The notes under the pieces were generated by a model that was not told the origin of the DNA, did no database searches, and was given only the letters and a program-made list of their open reading frames with translations. Shown here one piece after another: positions 23,945 through 37,496 of a stretch of 64,000 bases of DNA. The first letter of the stretch is position 1. Each line of letters begins with the position of its first letter. Both the position numbers and the translations under genes were made by a program. This DNA is from Sitta carolinensis (lineage: Eukaryota > Chordata > Aves > Passeriformes > Sittidae), in assembly GCA_032173965.1 (NCBI GenBank), contig CM063290.1, positions 124,001 through 188,000 on the forward strand, in the 5' to 3' direction.

Positions 23945-26900
23945 AACAATTGAGACACACCAAGGTTTAGATATACACCTGGAAATGATAGGGGTTATCA
24001 TATGAAAGGCAAAATACTACATGGAGCTAAAGTCCTCTAATAGCTATATAATGCCTATATCCACAAGACATTTCAACTACATAACTAATAATTGGCTAGG
24101 TTCAAACACAATCCTGCCAATAAATTAAAGCAAACACATCTATCTAAAGTACACAAACCCACAGTAACACAGCCTGGTACTTGCACACATGGGAATTTCA
24201 ACCTCTGCATAAGTAACCACTGTGCTCATGGATTTTCTTTTGTTCCTTTAATAAAGCTGTCATTATGCAAAGCATTAAAATTATTGTTAGGTACAAGATC
24301 TTACTGAACATGGATCTTGTTGAATTTAACCTGACTGCAAAACGCCATCAGCCCCCAATATTTCATTTATGCCCTTCAAACGCACTAATAAACAAAACTC
24401 TTGAACAGAAAGATGGCTGCTGACAGCCAGCTCATTGGGTATTTGAAGAGCTTCACTGCAGGGCTCTTCTTCCATGCTCTGCTCCACACACACTGGTGCA
24501 GTTCCTTCCATGCTGAGCTCTCAGCTGGGAACAGAAATTCCAGGCCTGGACATCGGCACCAAAGGCAGAGGAGCTCCTGGGAGAGCTCCAGTCCTCTTTG
24601 TTTGAGGACAGTGTCCCTCTCCTCCCCTCCAGCCAAGGAAGAGAGGTTGGCTGGGATGCTGCTGGTCTGCACGAGCTGCCCCGTGTGACAGAGACCAGCT
24701 CTGAACAAAACAGCTGCCAAAGGTACCACAGATACAGAGACTTAACAGCTCCAAGACGTGCCAGAGCATCCATGAGCTTCTCTGATTCTGCTGACTGAGA
24801 TCTAAGGTTTAAACCAACTCTCTCATTTTTACTATTCTCTGACTGTCCAAGCAAAAATCTTAATGCTATTGTTAAGCAAGAAGAAAATATCAGGCAGTCA
24901 TTACACAGCAATTTTTTTAATTTAACACTTTCAAACTTTTGCTTAAAATTAGGTTAAGATATCAGTGCATCTCTTTCCTTTCTTTACTTTTTAGCTGATT
25001 TACAATCCACAGATTACTTGTTTCTAATAGGTCTTTACTTCTTTACTATTTTAACAATTGTTATTTTCTTTTTTCTTACTACTTTAAATTTTTAAAGTAG
25101 CACATGGACTAATGTTATAAAAATCCCAGGACTAATGTTATAAAAACAAATAATTTTTTAGTGAAATTATTTAATGGAGACACACTTCAAATACTTGTGA
25201 GGGGAGTCTGATAACCATCACATTTACAGAAGCAGATTAAGATCTCCAATGACAGAATTCCTCCTCATACTACAGAGTATGCAGGGGAAGAGAAAATACC
25301 TCTAAAAGTTAATCAGGGATGCTAAGGAGAATACCCCTTAGCATCAGATCTGGGCAGGCTGTTTTTGCAGGTGCCCAGCCCTTGCCAGGTCAGCACAGAC
25401 TGGAGGAAGGGAAGCTGAGTTGTTCAGAGTCTGAAAGCAGCAAAGCTACAGTTGCATTAGATTTACCACACATTATAACGTGGCCCATGTTACTGCATAG
25501 TAAAGAGCAGTAAAAAGCACTGAGTATCCAGGCTTTATTCACATAACTCTAGGTACTGATTTCATCACATTGCTCACAGTGTTGTGCAGTAGTGAGCAAT
25601 GAGAAATTCTGAAAAGGTATAGTTTATAAAAATCAATTAAATCATACTGGAAATTTTCTTCAAAGCTTATTTTGTAGCTTGCAAACCACAATGTTTTCAA
25701 CACAAAATTCAAAATGGTCCCATACTAAGAACATCTCTCTAATAAAATCACACTTCGATTAGTAGTAGAAAACCATTCATTGTACAATTTACTTGAACTA
25801 GAGCCTTGCCTTTCACCTGTGTCAAAGAATATTTCTTTTGAACGGCAAATGGACGAATTTTTTTATGGATTCATTCTTCTGTGTCTGAATCATAATTTCA
25901 AAGTTGATCAGACTCGAAAAACAAACACATGTCTCTGAGATTTCTTACTGGATATAAAAGATATACCTTTAACATTATAACTCTCCAAAATGTTTAGAGT
26001 CAAAGCTATGATTCTTTCTCCATTTGTAGGCATTCCCCAAACATTCACATACTACAGGGAGGAAAAAAATGCTTATTCTTTCTGCTTTAAACAACAAAAA
26101 AACATTATTAGAAATTTATATTAAAACCAGCAGAGTGAATGTTTTTTGTCATAATACAAACCCCCAAAAGCAAGGTAGTCTGTCCCTACTTCTCTAAATC
26201 TATCTTTTAGAATAAGATATAAACATTATGAATTAGCACAGTCTTCTGCAGTAGCATCCCAATTTGCCCAATCCAATGTAAGAAAGTTCTAATACTGTCA
26301 TTTTTGCTACATGTGGGGAAATCTTGTTCCTTCACACAGAAGAGATTTCACTTGCAGATGAGTTACAGAAGGATGGTTTTCATATCACACTGACATTTGC
26401 TTATATGCAACAGTCAAAACAGTTTATGAGAAATATGTAAAGTTATGTAAAGCCTTTTTTTACTTTCAGCACATGATCTCTTAATGATCTGTCAAAGAAA
26501 ACAGCCTGGAGTGCCATTCCACTGGCTTGCAAGGAGACATCAGTGGAAGCAAGGTGCCCTGTAAATCCTGCCAAATACACTCACACCTGAACTTCTACTC
26601 TGTGGGAAAACTGCTACCCTAGTCCTGAACTCCAGGACACAGCATCCTGGGCTGCTGCTGCTCTGCTTCATTGGGTGCCTCTCAAAACCTTTTGCTACTT
26701 GAGATGGCACAAAAGAAGGCAGCACAACCAGCATGACCTGCCTACTGATAAGGTTTTTGACAAAAAGATGTGGTTTAGTAAGTCCTCAGACTGAGGAAGG
26801 CCTGTGACTTTCCTTATGTTGAGGAGGCATTTTTAATGATCTGTTGCCCAGATTTGCACATCTCAACTTTTTCTACTCTGTACTCCAAAAGAAGTGATGT

Positions 26901-29900
26901 TTGCTCCACTTTTAAAATGCGCATCTGCACACACTGATTTGCCCCAGCCTCCAAAATCTACCTCTTTTCTTTGACAGGGTCAAGGCATGAGCCACTCCTC
27001 CTGGCCAACAACATACTCAAGCAGCCAGCTAAATCCACCCCAATGGAAGGAATTCCCTCTCCCTGCTGCAAGGCTCTGGCACAGGTATCCCCACATCCAC
27101 TGGAAATTAGTCTCAGTTCCAAGGTGCCTTTGCAGGTGCCACTACAAACTATGTCAGGACAGATCAAGCATTTCCATTCCTCTTCCAGCATACGTCATCC
27201 TGACCTCAAGATAACCCAAATTATCTTGCTAAGTCTACAAAAATTTTGTGAAGTTTTATATCTGCTTTCAAAGATGTTATGTACCTGGAATGTTTTGGTT
27301 TTACTACTGCTCAGCACAGTTCCTTTGAAAATAGTCAATACACCTGCCCAACAGGTAGCCCATTGTGTTTAAGAGTCTGTCCTCTGTTGCTCAGCTTGGA
27401 CATCACTCTCATGGATGTAATTAAAAAGTTTCCTCAAGTAAAGGCTACAAGCATGGGTGTGGATGTAGCCAGGTATTTCAATAGTCTCTGTGAGCCATGC
27501 TGCGGACTTCTGCTACTTTCTAAAAATACCTCTTAATAGGCAATGGGTGTGCCACTGAATGAATGACTAAGAACTTTTTCCTGGGAGGCCTGGATAAGAT
27601 GGAATGCTCACCCTTGGTTGTTACAGGGTACTGAGTCAAAGAGGGGGATGTGCAGAGTATGCTGACCTGCCTGCTGGGAAATGCAACTCATAACTTCTAA
27701 TGAAAGCCTTCCCTTTTTCTACACATTTTGCAACCCAACTACCATTGTATAGCCTCACTATAAAACAGAAATTCACAAGTTTTCAGAAGTATAAGGAATA
27801 TTAGGAAGTATAAGTAGGCAAAACTGAGATATTTAATCAGAAATAAATATCTAATAAAAAATAAAAAATGCAACTCTTCTTTTCTAAGTATAGTACTTAT
27901 GAGGCATACCTAGACATTCAATCGCATCTACACTTTTTGTGTAGAAGCATTCCAACTGAAAAATAACTTGGGAACAAACTCTCTGTGTATCAAATTCCCT
28001 AGAATATTATGTAGTACTAAACATATTGGTCTTTATTTTTTGTGGTTTTCTTTTCTAATATTCTTACTACATTGTAGGACTCACTATGCACTTAGCAGAA
28101 ATACCTGTTATCAGTGATAATAAATGGAACAGTCAAGAAAAACAGAGATGACTTCTTTTTAAAAAGCCTTTGTCTTGAACTCCCATATTTGTTACTGTTT
28201 AATGACTAATAGAAGTTCTGAAAACACCTGTTTCCACATCATGACACATATGACCTAAATGCACCACCACTAAGGAAGTATCATTTCTACACTCTACCAG
28301 CATTATTTAGATCTCCTGTTTTTAAGTGGAACAGGGAGAAAATAACCAGTCAGTACAGACTACCAAGTCCAGCAGCAGTTTTCTCATCACTTAAATCTGA
28401 AGAGCACAGTGCATTCTTAGTGACTGCTTCCAGCATAACATGGCTAAACAGGCACGGGAATTCCTCAGGGAATTCCACAGGCTCCACAAGGGAGAAGGCA
28501 GAGCAGATACATCTGCCATCTGTCAAGTCAAAGACTCAGATACAAAGTCACCACCTGAGCTTGTCCAAAAGAGCATCAGACAAAAAGGACACTGTCTTCA
28601 GAGAGGAAACAGAATGCTCCTGTGTGAGCAGCACAGCGCAGGGACTGCACAGAAACAGTGAAGGAACACAGAGCCAGGCTAAGCACCAAGCAGGTACCAA
28701 CACCACTAACTGCATGAGGGCTACATGTGCTTCCTGGGAAAACATACAACTAGTACATTCATGCTGAATTGTTGTTCATGCTGAAGGTTGGTTGCAGTTT
28801 ACACACCAAACCCCAAGGGCATTTCAACTAGTGTATTGTGATCTTCAGCATCTTAAAATTTGGGTCACTTACTCTGTTGCCTAAATAGAAATCAGAAATG
28901 GAAAAACCCATGCCCCTCAGTGACTTTCATTTAAAGACAGACAAAAACTAAGAAAAAGCACGTTATTAAAAGCCAGGAGTTTTGACAAAATCAAAGTGCA
29001 TATCTGCTGTGTCTGGGTGAAACTGGTTCTACCTGTGAGCATAAACGTGGCTCTGAAGCAGCTATTCAGCCAGAGTTTCTGCTGCTCTTCAGTACTAGAG
29101 AAATGGCAATTTTATTTCATGAAAAAGAACATAAAAAAGTGCTTAGCACATTTCAAACCTGTTGTCAAAATCACAGGATGAGCTTTACTTTGTAATTAAA
29201 GAGACTAGTAAGCCAGTAAAAACAGCAAAACACAAAGATGACGCTGAGAATAAAGATCTCATTGTATTCAGATGACAATTCATGTAGCAAGTGAGGTAGG
29301 TGTGAGCTAGTATTGATACATATATTTCAAGAGTATACAGTAACTTTACTCAAAAAAGGCTAGGATGTGACAGGAGCTGGAGCCCTTGCACAAGATCACG
29401 CAGTAACAACCATCGGAGGAGCCAAGGAGAATCCTGACAGGCCACGTAAGTGCAACCTGGAGCGGTACTATGACACATACTGGTGATGATCTAAAAGGAT
29501 CTACTTTGCTACAACCAGGCTTTAAGATAAACTAAGGTTTTGAAACATATTCACCAATTAAAAAAAAATTTTAGTGCACGCTCCAGAAAGGTAGTGTTAT
29601 TCCCAGCTCCTCTAAATGGTGTGAGAACTGGCAAGCTGACAAACATACAGCAATATCCTACACACTGAACTTGAAACACTATTAAAACAGAGCACCATGT
29701 ATGTAAGTTCATTCTGGGGTCCTAAAATGACCCCGGACCGCTAGAAGTCCAAGAGGGCAAACTGAAACAGAGAGACACCTCAAAAAGACTTTAACCAAGT
29801 ATCTGCACTTAGTCTAACGAGGGATTTCTCTTGGCAGTACCAGCTGCATGCAATCCAGCCCAGCAGCACAGTCACCACCAGTAAACTCCCTGAATTCTTC

Positions 29901-30000
29901 TAAGGTCTTGTTCACACTCATTCCCTGAAATTGGTCCTGGCATTCCTGTGGTCCTACTTGGACTGGATCAGAGAACTAATGAGGATGAAAACTAGCCCAG
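23945..30000. other. Intergenic spacer, middle part
   Basis: No coding exon recognised. A GC-richer patch at 24420-24800 opens frames on both strands (the longest, on minus, is 152 codons) without recognisable domains. A 23-bp tandem duplication lies at 25106-25146. The segment 26480-27700 is also GC-richer and opens several medium frames that match nothing I know. Confidence 0.5.
25106..25146. repeat. Short tandem duplication, period 23
   Basis: The 18-mer GGACTAATGTTATAAAAA occurs at 25106-25123 and again at 25129-25146, in tandem. Confidence 0.85.
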
Positions 30001-33000
30001 TTGTGGAAATTACAAACCAGTGAGCAAACCACTTGTGTTCAGGCAGACCAGCCCATCTGCAAAGGGCAGTGGCAGAGCTACAAGGAGCCAGTGCCACGGC
30101 TGCTCCTCTGGGTGCTGCTGGAAGCTCGGCTGGACACCGGGCTGTGCTCCCAGCCACGAGGAGGCTCAGCTCTGCTGCCTGCGCCATGCACAGCAGCTGT
30201 GCACTCTGGGGCAGCCAAGGCACTCCTCATTACCAAAAACGTGCTTTCTGTCCTCTTTGTCAAGTACCAAAAACACAACAAAGGGAGCAGGGGAAGGGAT
30301 TGGAGGGCCTTAACTAAGTGCCAGAGGGGATGAGTCTGTATATTGTCATAGCATCTTTTCAGACCCCTGTTTCTGCCTCACAGAGGCTCCTGCTGTAGTG
30401 TCCCTTGTCCCAGAGTGTCTCACGCGCAGAGGTGATGGTGCTGTGCATGGGGACACGGGGATCACCACGGGACATCTGAGGAGGCAGAGCCATGGCCGGG
30501 GGAAGTGGCAGCAGAAGGCAGCACATCTCAGGGGTGCAGCTGATCTCAGGCACTGGTGATAGTGGAGATGGTAGAAAAGCCAGCTTAAGGGACAGACAGG
30601 GAAAACAGGAAAGGTGAACTCTAAAGTCAGCCATAGTCCCTTGACCTAAGGCCAGTTTCAAAAGGCTCAGCATATTTTTAACAATGAGATACAGGTAACT
30701 AACTAGAATGAACTCTGTTTTTTAAAAAAAACCTAATTTATTTCTATTTTTTTGCTAATCATTGTAAGACCAGAATTAGGATTCTTGGAATCTGAATGTT
30801 TGCACTGTTAGGATACAAGGCAGGCTTAAATAAAGAAAAACACAGAAGAAGCACTGCACCTTTGAGGTCATATAGCACACTTCATCCCAGATCCCTGGTA
30901 TAAATGCAGGAGATGCATTATCTGTCAAAACAATATGGGAGTGTTCTGAAAAGAACAGGGTACAGCCTGGTACTGTACCATTAAATATTAACACAAGTGA
31001 TAACTAATCTACTCAAGGTGAGTCAACTCTGACCACAGTTTTAACCATTTACCAAGAAAAAAGTTTAATAAATCTAGACTAAGCACATAAATTGTTGTAA
31101 AACATGCTACATTACAGGTTTTTAAGAAAGCATATATGTCAAAGAGATCCAAATTTTGTTTTGCTGTTTGAAAAAAAAATGAAAAGAAAAAATTTTGTAA
31201 CCACCCCTGAGCTTGCAGTTCTAACAGTTTCACAAAACCCAGTGTTTTGCATTCAAACTGGACTACTCCCATGCCTTTAGAAAACAAAATAAACCACTAA
31301 CCCATACATGATATATCTCCAAAATAAACTGCATTCTGATAAATGTCTCTCTGGGTTTTCCAACTGCATGATAGCCAACATCAAATTTGAAGTAGAAAAA
31401 GAAGCAAAAGGGTTTCTTTTCAGAATAAACTAATAGCTACCTGGCTCTATCATACTCCTAAACACAATAAAAACTCAGGGAAGATGGGAAGACAGGAAGA
31501 TGGGAAGAAAGACCATTGCATTATGTTTCCTGCAGCTGAAATCCAGTAAGAGCTTTTAGCCTGGATGGACCTGCATTATCAACAGGCTCACTCTCAATTA
31601 CCTGTTTATTTTTGCTGACATTTAGTTCTCAGCAACCTGTAACATTACATTCCCTGCACAACAATCTGTTCATGGTATGTAAATGTACTGTAGTTGCCCA
31701 CTTATGGGCACAGAATGGCCTCTCTTCCACTCAGTTCAGCCTTACTGACACAGAGCTGTCCGTGAAGCAGAAAGGGTTGCCATGGAAATAAAACCAATCA
31801 AACAGAAGTTACTGAAAGACCCCCATTAATTAACCTATTATGGTAGAGCAATTTTTCCTCTCAATAAGTGTAGTTGGTATGATTTCAATGACACAACAAG
31901 AAAAATAAATCTGCTCTTCTGCAGATTTCCTGCTTTAGGGAGAAAGGCATCAACAGTCTTGCACCAATTTTTTATGGTTCATGGTAGAGATTAAACTGAA
32001 GTGGTGAAAAGGAATTAACAATTTGTGTCAACTTTGAGAACCCGAATGAAAGTCCAGCTATAAAACTGAATATAACTTCTTTCTGACAATAAAGGGTCTT
32101 TACCTGTTTTGAAACAAAAAGATCTGATTTAAAATACAGGTTTAAAGTTTGTTTTCAGTTCTGAAATCAAGACTCAAATTCTTTTGGAAACACAAATCAT
32201 GCCTGTCTTCACTATGTTGACAAAATGAAATGATCCATGTAAGTCTCAGAAAATAAAAGAAACTTTAAACTATATAGTGTAATAAAAGACACATTTGTGA
32301 AGCAGTTAACTCATTCTAACTGTGTATGACATACTACACCTAAAAAATATATGGGCTTTCAATGAGGGAGGAACAGCTAATTTGGTTTCAAGCTGGGACA
32401 AACTTCTATAGAGAGCTAGAATGTCCTTTTGTCTAGTAACAACTCAGCAATAGGACCCTGTCTAAAAAGATACAAGAATCGTGCTGTAAGAAGGGACAGG
32501 GCATGCCCAGAGACAAGATCTCCATTGCTGAGGTTCATTGGAAGCTTAATGTGGATACCATAACCAGCAGTACAATTCTACTCCTAGCCTAGCAAATTTA
32601 ATAGCAACTAATCCATAATCACCAGGCACAAACAGTGTGGAATACAAAGCAGTTGCCTTAGACCATCTGGATGTCTGTTTACAGAGCAACCACTTTGTTG
32701 CTGTGTCTAATGTAGATTTCATGACTGCAAAGGGTTGCAGTGGAGGGTGAGGGAGGAACACGGAAAATGCACCCCCACTCCTGTGGATTCTCCAGACACA
32801 GGAACAGGGCAAGCCTCCAAAAGCTGCAACAGCACAGAAAGAACTGAAGGGGTAAAGAGGTTGGGAAAAGGTGTAGAGGTTGTCCTGTCTTTCCTCTAAA
32901 ACTCTAAGACATCCAAGCTAAAAAAAGCACTAATGGTCTGATAACAGGAATATCATGTCATGTCCCTGCTCTGTGGGCTTTTCTTTGGATAGTGGGGCTG

Positions 33001-36000
33001 TCAGTAAACAGCACACAATTCACAAAACCCCAAAGTTTTCACACATTTTAAACTGGTTCATGAAAACAACACGAGCTTTCACAAAATTTGTTGGAAATTA
33101 GACTTAACATTGCATGAACTGTCTCAGCTTTTTAATTTATTTCTTAACTGAGAAATCAAGGAACTACTACAACAGTGCAAAAGCAAATGCTCAGCCTCAG
33201 ACTTCCACTACTGCAGTGGCTAGTGATTAAACCCACGGCAGGCAAGGCCACTCACATTGCCCTCCACGAGCCTGTGGAATCTGTTGCTGCTAGTAGGAAT
33301 ACAGGAACTCCAAGGTCAAGCCAACAGCAACTTGAGCACATTGGGTAAAATAATATAATTGAAATTGTGGATGAAGAAGGATTTGGGTAAGACAATTCCT
33401 CATTTCTTCTACAGCAAGGCTTCCCACAGAAGTTCACAAAAGCCATGGACACATCCAAGGTATGCAACTAGATTCTTAATGTGTTAACAAAAATTAAATG
33501 CTCTATTTATTTTGGAAAAATAAAGTCACAGCTGTAGGTTCTAGGAAATCCCACAGATGAAAACCCAACCAGCTGCTTCCTTTAGCATTTCTTGATTCTT
33601 GCTATCAGAGGAGATCAGCGTAGAGAAAAATACTCTTCAGTCCTGAAAATCTCTTTCTGTAATAAAATTACAGTATGACGATAACAAAGAAAACAACTGA
33701 AGAGGAAATAAATTGCAAACATGGACTATGACCCCCCTCTTAACAAACGTCCGGGTGAAATCAGCACAGGAGGTGGACTGGAGGCCAGCTGGAGGCATGT
33801 TTGTAGTTATGAGTAAAATAAATACGAGGCATTACACATCCCAGTCTCTCATCAGATGGACTAAAGAGAATGGCATATATAACACTCTTACTGTTAGTCA
33901 AAAGTACAGAATTGCTGTACAGAATTGCATCTAAGTACATGAGACGTACAGCTTGGAATGACCCACAGCAATCCTTAAATTTGAACACATTCTAAACTGT
34001 AAGAGTCTTTCAGATTTGACCCAAAATGGAACAGTTCTACTCCCACACACAAGCACTTCCATACACAAGCCTGAAGGCAGACAGAATTCTGGAGAAACAA
34101 GAGAAGCAAAAGGGCCAGTTGTCCACAATCGAGTCATTTCCATGGAGCATGTGATCAATTCAGCTGTACAACACAAGGAGAGAATATGAAGCAAAGCAGT
34201 GGGGATGAAACTGGACAGAGAGACTGAGTTTGACAGGAGTGCAGCTCACATCTCCTCATTACCACAGGAACCAGCATATGGGGAAAGCTGTTTATCAGCA
34301 GCACAGACAAGCTGCAGAAAGAAAGAGCTGGTTCTCTTCTACTCCCATCTCCTCTAAGTCTAGAAAGAAAGGTGAGAAGTAAGTATTCTCTTCTAGGGTG
34401 AAAGCAAAGCAACTCCATATAAGTTTGCAGCCTTATTCCTGTTTTACATTCAGGGCCACATAATGTTCCTAGCTATGATATCCAAACTGCATTTACAACA
34501 TGGAAGCAGCTAGACAAATCACGAGAGCAAGGACTCATGACCTCAGGTCATAACTGTCCAATGAGTTCAGTAACTGACACAAAAAAATGATCCAGACAAA
34601 CCGATCTGCAATGCCAAATTACTAGATACATCAAGTACAAAATTTGAAAGGTATCAACACTGCTTACATCCTCCTGAAACTACCAAAACTGAGTGGCCTG
34701 ATATTCGTATAATTTTCCACAGGAAAATACGTCATTTAATCTTTCTGTACAGCAGGAACTTTGTATGATTCAGGGGATGAGTAGTGAAGGAAACACCTTC
34801 CCAAAGCACACCAGAAAGGAGCACCTTCCATTAGGATACCACAGTTCCTAGAAAAATGCTGTTCAAGAGGGCAGGATGACAACACTCAAAGACTGGCTCC
34901 ACCCCAGTTAGCAGTCCTCAGAGTCTCCAAGATGAAGCAATTATTCCAGGACAAGAACTGTGGCTAATGTTTGACAATGGGTCACTCCTCCCAAATAGAT
35001 GGCCAGAGCTGGAAAACGTGGCTGGAAATGGAAGAGCCTCTTTTAGAGCAGCTGAGTGTGTAAGCCACTCAGCTTTTCCCCTGGGGAAAATACTTGACTC
35101 AGTCTTAGTGCTGCTTTCCATTCAGGCTGGATGCCACTTCCCTGCTGAAAATAATGTGCAGCTGAAGCCCTCACATAAAAGCTGGCAATAGTTCAAAAAC
35201 TCCATGCATAAATGAGTACAGTTGAACAGAGCAGTCTGTCTAGACTTCAGTGGCGCTCACTATTAGTGAGTGGAGGAAAGGAAAGTGCAGGAGTGCTTTG
35301 GCAACAACCTGGTGGAAGCATCTGCTTTGAACCACTTGCTGTGAATCAAGATGGCAGGGTGCTGGATGCAATGCAACTTAAAACTTTTCTTCTCTACTGC
35401 AAACCAGGATTCACAACTGCAAAAAAAAAGCCTCATTCTAATCAGATAGAGAAAGGGAAGAGAGCCAACAAAGACTTATATTCCAGCTACAGCAAACATT
35501 TTCCCTGTGCCTGTTACTGAGCTACTGTAAGTGGGAGCCAAATTACAGATGCTGTCTACCAAATGGGAATGCCATGAAAGCCTATTTCAATGTACCAGGT
35601 GATGTATGGAGAGTTTTCAGGTTCTGAACCTTTGCCACAGAATCAAAACCTGGCTGTTGAAAGCCATGAAAACTGCTTACACTGGCCCAACTGACATCCT
35701 GCTAAATACCACATGTAGGCTGTGCTCTCAGGATTTTTCTTCTCTGCCTGCTCTTTAATTGCATAATAACTGTCTTTCTTGAGATTACAAGTTAAATTTA
35801 TGAGCATATACCTTTCCAAATGCTATCCTCAGGGGCCATATATAAGTTGGTGTTACACAGATGGGACCAGAGGCCCCTCTCTCTTTCAGGGACCAACCAA
35901 GAAACCAGTGGCAAAACCTTGGGGATTGCCTACTCTGTGCAGAGGAACAGCAGGTGCTGTGCCTGGGTCAGACCCACGGCTGGACAGCACTGGGCAGAGA

Positions 36001-37180
36001 CAGCTGCTCTGGCTGAGCAGTGTGGGGTGCAAAGGGCCGTGCCTTCCAAACTGCACCACACAGCAAGTGTTGTTCACAGCCCCCACTACTTCCAGCAAAA
36101 AAACACTAAGAGGGAAATCATGATGACACATGAAAACAGCACAACTTCCAGGCTCCTGTGCCAGCAGCATGGAATGCACTGTGAATAATGAGGATCTTCC
36201 AGTCCACCAGGAACACCCAGTGTCACTGCTCAAGCTGTTCTGGTCGATCTGCACTTTGTACCAAGAACCTGTTGAATTCATTGGTGTTGCATTATATGCC
36301 ACCTTGAGAAGCCACTCAAAAATTTGTCTTAATAAATACCTGAGTAAAACCTTCTACAAAGTAAACTAGAGTAATTTCTTCAGAAATCATGAGTCTGCTC
36401 AGCACTACAGACACTGGAATTCCTATGATTTGTCCTCACAACTATAACATCCTCTAGTCTTTGTAAAATATTATAGAATGTATATGATTGGCAGTAATTA
36501 CAATCATTTCTTACCGTCCTTTATTGAATAAGCTAAGGTATATGTGATATGAAATATTCTCCTATATAAGGAAAAAAAAAGTGTGAGTTTCCCTAAAACA
36601 TGTCATATGCCATAATTTAAAATAAAAATCTATGTAAAATATTGTCAGGTTTTGAGTCATCTTCATCATACAACAATGTTTGGCAAAGAGGGTTATTAAA
36701 TATTAGCATTTCTGAATTAGCATTTCTAATTCAGTCTTTCCTGCAGTCTTCCATCATGTAGAGCATGAAATCACAAAATAAATATAAAATCAACCGTTTA
36801 ATCCCAAAAATGAAGGAAAAACACATGACCTGAGGCACAGTCCAACTGCCTAACATCCATAAATAAGTGTTTCTTATCTTGCTGCAACTCAAGAACTTTC
36901 TTGGGTTTGAGGATGTGGATTATATTGATCTATAATGACTCATCTTTCTATTAGCTATTTTCTCTACTAATTCAATTACAGAACTGTCTCATGACGTGTA
37001 AAAACTTGGACAATGTGCATATTATTCATATAAGCTGACTCATTAGGTGTTTTTATGTCAGCCCTTGCAAAAGAAGTGTTTTTTAGTATGAAGAAACATC
37101 ATGTGTTGTAAAAATGATGATCCAGAAGTAAGACAGATATCTACCCATGACCTGAGCCCAGATTACAAAGTGTCTCAGCC
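30000..37180. other. Intergenic spacer, right part, up to the TM4SF4 promoter
   Basis: Two GC-richer patches (30010-30660 and 35830-36110) open overlapping frames on both strands, but none has splice context or family resemblance. The rest is AT-rich with no element recognised. I see no gene here. Confidence 0.5.
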
Positions 37181-37186
37181 ACCTAA

Positions 37187-37199
37187 GTAAAATATTAAC
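37187..37199 (+). promoter_or_regulatory. HNF1-like site upstream of TM4SF4
   Basis: GTAAAATATTAAC matches 10 of 12 fixed positions of the palindromic HNF1 site GTTAATNATTAAC. It lies about 95 bases before the TATA box. TM4SF4 is known mainly from liver, gut and pancreas, where HNF1 factors act, so the site is plausible, but matches like this arise by chance in AT-rich DNA. Confidence 0.3.
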
Positions 37200-37294
37200 T
37201 GAGATTGTGGGTTGTCATAGTAAAATGAGAGGCTGCCCCGAACATAATTTCATTTACAGACGTTCAGAAAATTGACATCACGTCTGCAAGGACA

Positions 37295-37300
37295 TATAAA
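37295..37300 (+). promoter_or_regulatory. TATA box of TM4SF4
   Basis: CATATAAAAAA lies about 200 bases before the TM4SF4 start codon. It predicts a transcript start near 37325 and a 5' UTR of about 170 bases within exon 1. It is the clearest core-promoter element in the window. Confidence 0.55.
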
Positions 37301-37496
37301 AAACCAGCACAGTGCCTTTTGGATTGACTGCAGGAACACTGACAGGAGCGTTCTACAGGCTCAGCTCCTCTAACAGCACAAGAGAATCTGGATTTTGCAA
37401 AATACACTGAGAAGCTTCTTTTTATCAGACAGTTCTGAGAACATCTGATAGATTTTATTTTGTCTTCAATTGTGTTTGCAATTCCTTTAAAGAAGA

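Noticed and set aside
24385..24911. 152-codon open frame on minus and overlapping frames on plus in the spacer
   Set aside because: GC-richer patch with open frames on both strands, no domain, no splice context, no Kozak support.
26971..27536. Chain of medium open frames on plus (133 and 85 codons)
   Set aside because: Considered as a decayed retroelement or pseudogene; no motif of any polymerase, integrase, gag or transposase was seen.
30001..30673. Five overlapping frames near 30 kb
   Set aside because: Open on both strands with biased composition, no recognisable protein.
35779..36369. Overlapping frames of 114-138 codons on both strands
   Set aside because: No family resemblance and no phase-matched exon structure; probably GC-rich non-coding DNA.
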